From DATENM01 sp045807725 (GTDB lineage Bacteria > Acidobacteriota > Blastocatellia > UBA7656), in the NCBI GenBank assembly GCA_045807725.1, contig JBJMGV010000108.1, positions 25,646 to 89,645 of the forward strand: a stretch of DNA of 64,000 nt, read 5' to 3'. A model generated the notes under the pieces. The model worked only from the letters and a program-made list of their open reading frames with translations, was not told the origin of the DNA and searched no databases. Positions 53,961 to 61,207 of this stretch are shown here, piece by piece. The first letter of the stretch is position 1; each line of letters begins with the position of its first letter. The translations under genes were made by a program, and so were the position numbers.

Positions 53961-54944
53961 ATGAAAATCAAAGGCATTTTAGTGACGATGATTGCGCCTA
54001 TGAGCAATCACATCGCTAACGGCGGCGAAAAGATTTTGGGCAATGCTTCGTCAATCAAAGTTCGTCCCGACGGGCGAGTTTACATCTCTGGTCAAAAGCA
54101 ACGCCATGCGCTTTTCAGTGCGATTGAGCGTTTGAATTTTGAAGATGGCAAGCGAAATGGCACGTTTGTTTCTAACGGGGATGGTGTCTCGAATCTGGTG
54201 GAAAAGGATATTCGCGCTGATTTGGGCGGCTATCTTGACACGAAAAAGGAAACTTATTCCGGTCGCCGCACCGCGCCTTTAACCGCCACGCCAGCAGTCG
54301 CGCTTAAGCCAAGCGAAATCGGACGTGATTTGTTGATTCGTCTAACTCAAAATCCAAAAGTTGTCACCGAAGAAGCCTACGAAAAACTGAGTGCCGAAGA
54401 TAAAGAGAAGTACAGCAAGAGACCACAGGCTTTGGCAACACGCGAGTTCAGCCAGGGCGATTTGATGTTGATGAGCTTTCATATTGACGTGAGCGCGGTC
54501 GGAATTCGCAAGCGTTTCACCTATCAAAACGAGATGCACTTGGAAACCGAGCATGTCAAACACATCAGCGAAGATGAAAGGATGCGTCGCGTTAGACTTG
54601 CGCTCGAAGCCACATCTTCACTAACGGAATATGCGAATAACGCCCGGAATGCAACGAGCGGCGAGCCTCAAAAGGTTTTAATCGTTTTTGATACAAAATT
54701 GAGCAGAAAGGCGAGTCGGTATTTTCAACAAGAAACATCCGAAACCGAACGCCAGAACATCTTGCGTGAACTCGAAAAGCGCAAAGCAGTTTATTTCTTC
54801 GGCGACGACACCGTAGAAGGCGACAGCGTGGCAGACGCTTATGGAAAAGCTCTAGGTTTCTTGGAAGAAAGGGACAACACGCTTTTTGATCCAACTGGCG
54901 GAGCAGAGCCGATTTCGACTGAACAATTTGAGCGAGCAAAATGA
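53961..54944 (+). CDS. cas7: Cas7 (Cst2/DevR family) backbone subunit
   Basis: A 327-residue Cas7 of the Cst2/DevR family. Its N-terminus IKGILVTMIAPMSNHIANGG, the GQKQRHALFSAIE segment and the C-terminal VFDTKLSRKASRYFQ match. Cas7 forms the helical filament along the crRNA. The ATG has AAAGGAG at eight to nine bases. It starts 49 bases after cas8, and its stop overlaps the cas3 start. The family and the fused Cas3 suggest a type I-B or closely related system. Confidence 0.85.
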   Translation: MKIKGILVTMIAPMSNHIANGGEKILGNASSIKVRPDGRVYISGQKQRHALFSAIERLNFEDGKRNGTFVSNGDGVSNLVEKDIRADLGGYLDTKKETYSGRRTAPLTATPAVALKPSEIGRDLLIRLTQNPKVVTEEAYEKLSAEDKEKYSKRPQALATREFSQGDLMLMSFHIDVSAVGIRKRFTYQNEMHLETEHVKHISEDERMRRVRLALEATSSLTEYANNARNATSGEPQKVLIVFDTKLSRKASRYFQQETSETERQNILRELEKRKAVYFFGDDTVEGDSVADAYGKALGFLEERDNTLFDPTGGAEPISTEQFERAK

Positions 54945-57283
54945 GTCACGCTAACGGCAAGCCAATCCCACTTGCTAAACCGACGGGCGTAACTCTTGGT
55001 GAGCATATCAGGAATTTGATAGCTCAAGCTGAGTTGTTGTTCAAAAGTCGCTCGTTTGTTTTAGACAAGTATCGAAAATTTACGGGTGAAGATTTTGCCT
55101 CTGCCATAAGAGATAGTGCGCAATGGCATGATGCGGGCAAGAAACATCCCCATTGGCAAGACTGTTGTCAAAGGGACTTTGAGATATTCCGGCAACTGCC
55201 AGAATCTCAAAAGAAGAAATTTCGTGCCAAGAATCTACAGAAAGTTCCGATTCGGCATGAATTGGCTTCGCTTGAATTCATGCATCAAGAAAGCGCGAAT
55301 GTTTCTTTGCCTGTCCGCGTAGGAGTCGCTGCCCATCATAGCAAATTAAGCCGGCGCGATAAGCATAAACAACGCTGGCTTGATAAAAGGTATCCTGAGT
55401 TTGAAAGATTTTGGCAGGAATTTACTAATCTTGATGCAAATATTCGCCGAACCAGTTTCAGCGAAGTAATTAAACAGCGCTACCGATTTGCAGGCGTTCG
55501 GGCTTGGCTACAGTTGGTTGACCACCGAGCCAGCGCGTTTGAGCAAAACGAAGAACTGCCCAAATTTTTCAAATTCGATTACACATTTCCTTATACCGAA
55601 AAGCGCGGTGTGCAAAAGGTGATTGAAGAACTCTGGGACGAGCCTTTTGCGATTTTGCGTGCGCCGACTGGAGCCGGAAAAACCGATGCAGCTTTGCTTT
55701 GGGCGCAACGCCAGATTGAGCAAAGCCGCGCTGACCGAATCATTTTTGCAATGCCTACTCGGTTTACGGCCAACGCATTGTCTATCAGCAAAGTCAAAGA
55801 TTTGAGTGCCCTTGGACTATATCATTCGAGCGCGTGGTATAAACGGCGCGAGGGTCAACTGGACATACCTGACGACATGGACAAGTTGATTGACAAAGAA
55901 CAGGAACTCGCCCGCAAGTTAGAAATGCCCTGTGTAGTTACAACCGTTGACCACCTTTGCTTGTGTTTGACAGGCACGCGCGAAGACCACCACGCTATTT
56001 TCTTCGGCCTGGCGCACTCCTGCGTCGTCATTGATGAAGCAGATTTTTACGACGATTTTACCCAGGCAAACATTGTTCTTTTGCTTCGAGTATTGAAATT
56101 ATTGGAAGTTCCGGTTTTGTTGATGAGCGCGACTGTTCCCGAATCAGCGCGGGGAGTTTACAAGAAATCCAGTTTTGACGTGCAACCAATTTTCGAGGAC
56201 AGGACCGATTATGAAAAGCCGCGCTGTAAAATCGTGAAGTATGGCAAAGCAGAAGAGCCCGAGGATGTTGCTGAACTTTTACAACGCGCTTTAGATGGTG
56301 AACCACTCATTATTTACACTAATACGGTCGAGCGCGCTCAAGCATATTATCGCTGGTTTCAGCGCAACATTTGGAGTGGCGTTTTGAATCTTGATGACAT
56401 TGTCTTGTATCACAGCCGTTTTATCGAACCCCACAAATTGAAAAAGGAAGAAAGGTTGACGGAATTGATAGGCAAAGATGCTTGGAAAGAGAATCGCGCG
56501 CGAGGCGTGGCGATTCTGACGCAAATCGGAGAGATCAGCGTCAATATCAGTGCGGACATAATGATTAGCGACCTGTGTCCGCTTGACCGTTTAGCGCAGC
56601 GAGCTGGGCGGCTTTCACGTTTCAATGAGCGGGGTGATGGCAGAAAAAATGTCGTCGGGGAGTTGTTTGTAATGGAGCCGCAAAAATTCAGCAAGAAAAC
56701 GTTTAAAGCTGAATTCTATCCAGCACCTTATGGTGAATATCAGAATGGTTGGCAAGCATCGGAATTTCTTTTGCGCTCGCGGAATTTGCTCTTTGAAGGC
56801 GAGTATTCAGCTAAATCTTTCGTTGATTTAGTCAATCAGCTTTATCCAAATGTGCCGGAGATAAAAGTCAATGTCCGTGAAAATCAAAAGAAGCTGAACG
56901 ACTTGATATTGAATAATTGGCTGATTTTGCCTGCCGAAGAAGTCAAAGAAGATCAAGAAGAAACTTTGCATTGGCAATGTCGAAATATTCCGCCGCAAAG
57001 TACGATTTATATTGAAGACGAAGCTTCAAACATTTGGGATGATGATTCACCAAGGATGCCGACTAACAAGACTGAATTGCGACAATGGCAAATCCGTCAT
57101 GGCATCAATATTCACGCCTACGAATTTCATAACGCCAGAAAACCGGAAAACAATTTTTTGGTAGTGAGAAAGTTCAATTTCGGGTACGAAAGAGAGATAG
57201 AGATTGAAATGTATATTGTCAGGCGCGGCTTTTACAATGAAAACCTTGGTTTAAATTGGGAAGGCATTAGCGACGATTACTAG
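54941..57283 (+). CDS. cas3: Cas3 HD nuclease-helicase
   Basis: A 780-residue Cas3 with both parts in one chain. The N-terminal HD nuclease has GEHIRNLI (His22), the HD pair in SAQWHDAGKKHPHWQ near residue 62, IRHELASLEF and VGVAAHHS. The helicase has Walker A APTGAGKTDAAL near 243, DEAD-type VIDEADFYDD near 363 and LMSATVPESA near 394. Helicase motif VI is in PLDRLAQRAGRLSRFNERGD. It degrades target DNA after Cascade binding. It is the last gene of the A/T-richer block, and about 1.5 kb of non-cas DNA separates it from cas4. Confidence 0.95.
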   Translation: MSHANGKPIPLAKPTGVTLGEHIRNLIAQAELLFKSRSFVLDKYRKFTGEDFASAIRDSAQWHDAGKKHPHWQDCCQRDFEIFRQLPESQKKKFRAKNLQKVPIRHELASLEFMHQESANVSLPVRVGVAAHHSKLSRRDKHKQRWLDKRYPEFERFWQEFTNLDANIRRTSFSEVIKQRYRFAGVRAWLQLVDHRASAFEQNEELPKFFKFDYTFPYTEKRGVQKVIEELWDEPFAILRAPTGAGKTDAALLWAQRQIEQSRADRIIFAMPTRFTANALSISKVKDLSALGLYHSSAWYKRREGQLDIPDDMDKLIDKEQELARKLEMPCVVTTVDHLCLCLTGTREDHHAIFFGLAHSCVVIDEADFYDDFTQANIVLLLRVLKLLEVPVLLMSATVPESARGVYKKSSFDVQPIFEDRTDYEKPRCKIVKYGKAEEPEDVAELLQRALDGEPLIIYTNTVERAQAYYRWFQRNIWSGVLNLDDIVLYHSRFIEPHKLKKEERLTELIGKDAWKENRARGVAILTQIGEISVNISADIMISDLCPLDRLAQRAGRLSRFNERGDGRKNVVGELFVMEPQKFSKKTFKAEFYPAPYGEYQNGWQASEFLLRSRNLLFEGEYSAKSFVDLVNQLYPNVPEIKVNVRENQKKLNDLILNNWLILPAEEVKEDQEETLHWQCRNIPPQSTIYIEDEASNIWDDDSPRMPTNKTELRQWQIRHGINIHAYEFHNARKPENNFLVVRKFNFGYEREIEIEMYIVRRGFYNENLGLNWEGISDDY

Positions 57284-57526
57284 CGATACAAGAAAAGCCA
57301 GGAACTTGGGCAGAATTAACATCGACAGCTATTCACGAAGTGGCGAAAGAGGGCAGCTACTTCGGCTAGATTGCTGAACGGCCCGGCGGAGACACGTTGG
57401 ACGTTGCGCCGGAAGCGGGGTGCGGGAACCGCTCCCGGCGGCTCTTTTGATCCTTGAACCGAACCAGCCAGCTATCCGAAGACGCCTGGCCGGTTCGACA
57501 TTATTTCGCTCGAATCGTCAGTCCGC
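57284..57526. other. Short spacer after cas3
   Basis: About 240 bases with no gene or repeat that I can recognise. GC content rises again here, marking the right edge of the A/T-richer cas block. Confidence 0.3.
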
Positions 57527-58219
57527 CTAAGCCGGCGGCGTGCCCGGCTCTGAAGGCGGCGCGGCGGGCGGGGCCGCTTTGTGGCGCGGCGGCTGCTCGA
57601 CGTGGCTGGCGCTCGTCCAGCCGGCTAGCTTCGCCGCGTCGTTGCGGTATTTATTCCGCACCACGGCGTTCAACTGCTTCACCTGCTTTATACCCCTGGC
57701 GATCACTTCGCCCAGCGCCACCGTAGACGACACGCGGCCTTCGCGGTGGTGGTTGCGCTCGCTGATGGCTTGTTCCATGTCGGCGATAGCGTCGCCCAGG
57801 TGGTCGAGAAAATCCTTCGACATCTCGTGCCGGATGAATTCCTCGGCCAGCGGCGTCGCGTCCGCAAGAAAGGCTCGCGCCGTTGTCAGCACCTCCTGGT
57901 CCGAGGCGTTGCGCGGGATGCGGAACTTGTTTTCCAGCCCCACATTGTTCAGCGCCATCGCCCGCGCCGTCACCGTGAGGGTCTCGATCTCATCGAGCAG
58001 CGCTTCGCGCGCCAAATCCTTGGACTCGGTGCCTTGCCGGGATGAGCCGGCGCTTGAGGTCTGGGCAGAGGCCGTCTGCTCGATCTCGGTGACGACCGCG
58101 CCGGCAGCGGCAAACAAGCTGCCGCCGAGCGAGCTGGCCGGAAAATCAGCGGCGTGCGCCTAGCCAAAGTCGCGCACGCGTCGCAGCATCTCGTAGCGTC
58201 GGGATTCATGATGGTTCAT
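57527..58219 (-). pseudogene. Helical protein gene with an early nonsense codon
   Basis: On the minus strand an ATG at 58219, after AGGAGG, starts NHHESRRYEMLRRVRDFG. It then meets TAG (58162-58160) at codon 20. The same frame continues AHAADFPASSLGGSLFAAAG for another 210 codons, ending Pro/Ala-rich at 57527. The downstream part is all-helical (LTVTARAMALNNVGLENKF, EVIARGIKQVKQLNAVVRN). A complete gene of about 230 codons interrupted by one amber codon is the simplest explanation. The function is unknown. It could still be partly translated from an internal TTG at 58117. It is inserted between cas3 and cas4 on the opposite strand. Confidence 0.65.
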
Positions 58220-58319
58220 CAGTCTGTTCCTCCTGGTAAGTGTTGCGCAAGCCGGTGGCCTGCGCGTGAGCTTCTGGTAAGTGTTGTTTATGCGCCTTTT
58301 GCGCGGCTGGAACGGTAGC

Positions 58320-58571
58320 GCTCCAGCACGTTTAAATCATCTGAACGACGATTGAAGCCGACTGGCGCGCGGCGGCAGCCCGATGACGGGCTGTTAAACC
58401 CGGCTGGCGCACAGTCAAAGCCTGCTGAACCCTTGTTTATGTCGGCTGGCGCGCTGCTAAAACTTTCTGGTGCGCTGCTGAGATCATCTGGCGCACTGCG
58501 AAAATCGGCTGGCGCGCGGCTCAAGTCATCTGGACGACCGCTCAAACGCTCGGACGCGTTACGAGAACATC
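58320..58571. repeat. About twelve 21-bp tandem repeats (degenerate)
   Basis: Units of exactly 21 bases start near 58320, 58341, 58362, 58383, 58404, 58425, 58446, 58467, 58488, 58509, 58530 and 58551, with a consensus close to CTGGCGCGCTGCTNAAATCAT. Because the period is a multiple of three, both strands have long open frames. The minus-strand one (58288-58731, 147 codons) encodes heptapeptide repeats such as SAPDDLS and SAPESFS and lies upstream of the decayed gene that starts at 58219. Whether it is translated is unknown. Confidence 0.75.
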
Positions 58572-58830
58572 CGCGACTCTGGCCGAAAGGCGGTCGGTGG
58601 CTGGCTCGGATCGGTTGCCGGCACAGGTGGCCAGAGGTGATTGAGCGGGCGTTGTCCGCCGCACGGCTGCGGTCCTGCGGGCCGGGCGTTATTATAGCTG
58701 AAATTACTCGAAACATGTGATACTTTCGCACTGATGAATGACTTGCCTGACTTGAGTAAAGGCGCTGATTGCCGCCGGATCATCCGGGCAAGCGACGCCA
58801 ACCCGATGGTGATTTGAAGGCTGGACCGAT

Positions 58831-59364
58831 ATGGAGAAGCTCCACGATCAATCAAGCCCCGGCCCTGCCGACGAACTGCCGAGTTTCACCGGCACGGAGG
58901 TGGGCTATTACTTCATCTGCCATAAGAAGCTCTGGTGGTTTGCGCACGGCGTCCAGATGGAGCACGAGCATGACCGCGTTCACCTGGGCCGCCTGGTGCA
59001 CGAAGACACTTACGCGCGACGCAAGAAGGAACTCGACATCGACGGCAAGATCGTGCTGGACTGGCGCGAGGACGGCTGCATCCACGAGGTCAAGCTCACC
59101 GACAAGATGGAAGAGGCGCACGAGATGCAGCTCCTCTATTACCTCTACTATCTCAAGCTCAAGGGCGTCGAGGGCCTGCGCGGGCAGATCGATTATCCGA
59201 AGCTGCGGCAGACCAAGACCATCGAGCTGACCGCCGAGAAACAACAGCGCCTCGAACAGACGCTCAAAGAGATGCAGCGCATCGTCACGCTTCGCCGCCC
59301 GCCCGCCGTCGAGTGGATGAAGATTTGTCGCTCTTGCAGCTACGCCGAACTTTGCTGGGGGTGA
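58831..59364 (+). CDS. cas4: Cas4 exonuclease
   Basis: A 177-residue Cas4. The iron-sulphur cysteines are visible (Cys30 in FICHKKLW; Cys166, Cys169 and Cys175 in CRSCSYAELCW). The RecB-type nuclease motifs are HLGRLVHEDTYA, the EVK in IHEVKLTDKMEE and the QLLYYLYYL helix. Cas4 trims prespacers and helps PAM selection together with Cas1-Cas2. It is the first gene of the adaptation cluster and lies 47 bases before cas1. It has genome-like GC. Confidence 0.92.
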   Translation: MEKLHDQSSPGPADELPSFTGTEVGYYFICHKKLWWFAHGVQMEHEHDRVHLGRLVHEDTYARRKKELDIDGKIVLDWREDGCIHEVKLTDKMEEAHEMQLLYYLYYLKLKGVEGLRGQIDYPKLRQTKTIELTAEKQQRLEQTLKEMQRIVTLRRPPAVEWMKICRSCSYAELCWG

Positions 59365-59411
59365 GCGCGACCGCCAGCCTAACGTCAGACTTTTTCACAC
59401 CGGAGTTGATC

Positions 59412-60680
59412 ATGGCCAGACACTATTACTTGACACGCGCAGGCCGCTTGCGGCGCAAGGACAACACGCTTTGTTTCGAGCCGGCGGCTGAAGCGGAATC
59501 AGGAAATGGGGCGACGAAGAAAAGCGTCATCGAAGAATTATTCTCGCCCGCCACTTCGCGGCAAGAGTCGCCCGCCGAAGTGGACGCGCCGGTCGTCACG
59601 ATGTTTGATGAAGCAGCCTCTGCGGCCTCGGCTCAAGAGATGGCGGCGGATGCGCTGCTGATCGATGAGATGGGCGATCTCGCGCTTGAGCCTGATGCCG
59701 ACTTCGATGAGGCGGCGCTAGCTGGGCAGATGACCGAGGCCATCGCCGACGCGCCGGTCAGAGTCGCCGAGCGCCGTGCGATTCCAATTGAAGATGTCGA
59801 TGCGCTGTGGGCGTTCGGCGAATTGGAATTGAACGCGCGGGTGCTGAACTTTCTGGCGCAGCATCGAGTCCCGGTGCATTTCTTCAACTATTATGGCTAC
59901 TACTCCGGGTCGTTTTACCCGCGCGAGTATTTGAACGCCGGCTTTGTGCTGGTCAAGCAGGTCAGGCATTACAGCAACCGGCGGCTGCGGCTGGCGATTG
60001 CGCGTGAGTTCATCCATTCGGCGCTGCATAACATCTTACGCAACTTGCGCTATTACGGCGCGCGCGGCATCACCCTGGACGCCGAGATCGAAGGCGTGCA
60101 AGCGGAAGCGCTGCGGCTGGATGCGGTAAGAGACATTAATGAATTGATGGGCTGCGAAGGGCGTGCGCGCAGTTGTTACTATCGCGGTTTTGCGAAGATA
60201 CTGCGCGAGCGCGCGGAATTCACTAAGCGGGTGAAGCGCCCGCCGGACAACCCTGTCAACGCGCTGATTTCATTTACGAACGGGCTGGTCTATGCGGCGA
60301 CGCTGACGCAGATTTACCGGACGCAGTTGAACCCGACGATCAGCTTCCTGCATGAACCCGGGGCGCGCCGCTTCTCGCTGGCATTGGATCTGGCCGAGAT
60401 ATTCAAGCCCATATTGGCAGACCGGCTGCTGTTCAAGCTGATTAATAATCGGCAGATCGACGAGCGCGATTTTTCACAGGATTTGAACGGCTGTTACTTG
60501 AAGGAATCTGGCCGCAAAGTGGTTCTGAAAGAATGGGACGCGCGCCTGGAGACCACGATTGAGCACCGGCGGCTACACCGGAAAGTGAGTTACGAGAGAC
60601 TGATCCGGCTGGAGTGTTATAAACTGGTCAAGCATCTGACCCAGGCTGAACCCTACGTTGCGTTCCGCGCGTGGTGGTAA
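59412..60680 (+). CDS. cas1: Cas1 integrase with a large N-terminal-domain insertion
   Basis: A 422-residue Cas1, about 90 longer than usual. The family start MARHYYLTRAGRLRRKDNTL is followed at residue 26 by a roughly 90-residue acidic, Ala-rich insertion. The fold resumes at RRAIPIEDVDALWAFGELEL (121-140) and HFFNYYGYYSGSFYPREYL. Catalytic residues are present: Glu249 (LMGCEGRAR), His314 (FLHEPGARRFS), and Asp326 or Glu330 (LALDLAEIFKP). Cas1 integrates new spacers with Cas2. The ATG at 59412 has GGAG at six bases; an upstream in-frame ATG at 59313 lies inside cas4. Confidence 0.93.
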   Translation: MARHYYLTRAGRLRRKDNTLCFEPAAEAESGNGATKKSVIEELFSPATSRQESPAEVDAPVVTMFDEAASAASAQEMAADALLIDEMGDLALEPDADFDEAALAGQMTEAIADAPVRVAERRAIPIEDVDALWAFGELELNARVLNFLAQHRVPVHFFNYYGYYSGSFYPREYLNAGFVLVKQVRHYSNRRLRLAIAREFIHSALHNILRNLRYYGARGITLDAEIEGVQAEALRLDAVRDINELMGCEGRARSCYYRGFAKILRERAEFTKRVKRPPDNPVNALISFTNGLVYAATLTQIYRTQLNPTISFLHEPGARRFSLALDLAEIFKPILADRLLFKLINNRQIDERDFSQDLNGCYLKESGRKVVLKEWDARLETTIEHRRLHRKVSYERLIRLECYKLVKHLTQAEPYVAFRAWW

Positions 60681-60700
60681 AGAAATCTGAAAGGCAGACG

Positions 60701-60964
60701 ATGTACGTTCTGATCGTATATGATGTCGAGGTGAAGCGGGTGGGAAAAGTCCACAAGTTTTTAAAGCGGCATTTGAATTGGGTGCAAAATTCAGTTTTTG
60801 AAGGAGAGTTGACCGAATCTCAAATCGAAGAAGTGCGGATAGGATTAAACCGGCTACTGGACAAAGATAGCGATTCGGTGTTGATCTACACGGCGCGCGA
60901 GGAGCGGTGGTTAGACAAGCAAGTGATCGGATGCGAACGTGGAAAAACAGATAACCTGCTGTGA
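60701..60964 (+). CDS. cas2: Cas2 endonuclease-fold adaptation protein
   Basis: An 87-residue Cas2. The start YVLIVYDVEVKRVGKVHKFL, the strand HLNWVQNSVFEGELTESQIE and the C-terminal DSVLIYTAREERWLDKQVIG match the family of type I-A/I-B systems. It forms the centre of the Cas1-Cas2 integrase. The ATG at 60701 has AAGG five bases upstream; the in-frame start at 60671 overlaps cas1. The array leader starts at its stop codon. Confidence 0.93.
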   Translation: MYVLIVYDVEVKRVGKVHKFLKRHLNWVQNSVFEGELTESQIEEVRIGLNRLLDKDSDSVLIYTAREERWLDKQVIGCERGKTDNLL

Positions 60965-61207
60965 GATCAGGACTTATTGAAATTGGCTGTCGTCTGCCCC
61001 GGATAAAATGCCTGTTTTCAGAGAGAGTTATGCCGACCCGGATTAACTATTTCCCACTAAGTTCGCTGTTCAAAGAGGATAATGGAGGTCGTCAGGGTCC
61101 CCTACGTTGAGCCTTATTAATGCCCGACGACGCAGAAGTATCGAAAGTCGTCATAAACCAACGCTAAAATCTTGATTTTATAAATGCGATAGCTATAGAA
61201 TACCGGC
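60965..61207 (+). promoter_or_regulatory. CRISPR leader
   Basis: The 243 bases between the cas2 stop and the first repeat are A/T-richer near the array (AAATCTTGATTTTATAAATG at 61167-61186; TATAGAATACC just before the first repeat), as in leaders. Transcription and spacer acquisition would begin here. The AT-rich end directly next to repeat 1 marks the leader-proximal side. Confidence 0.7.
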
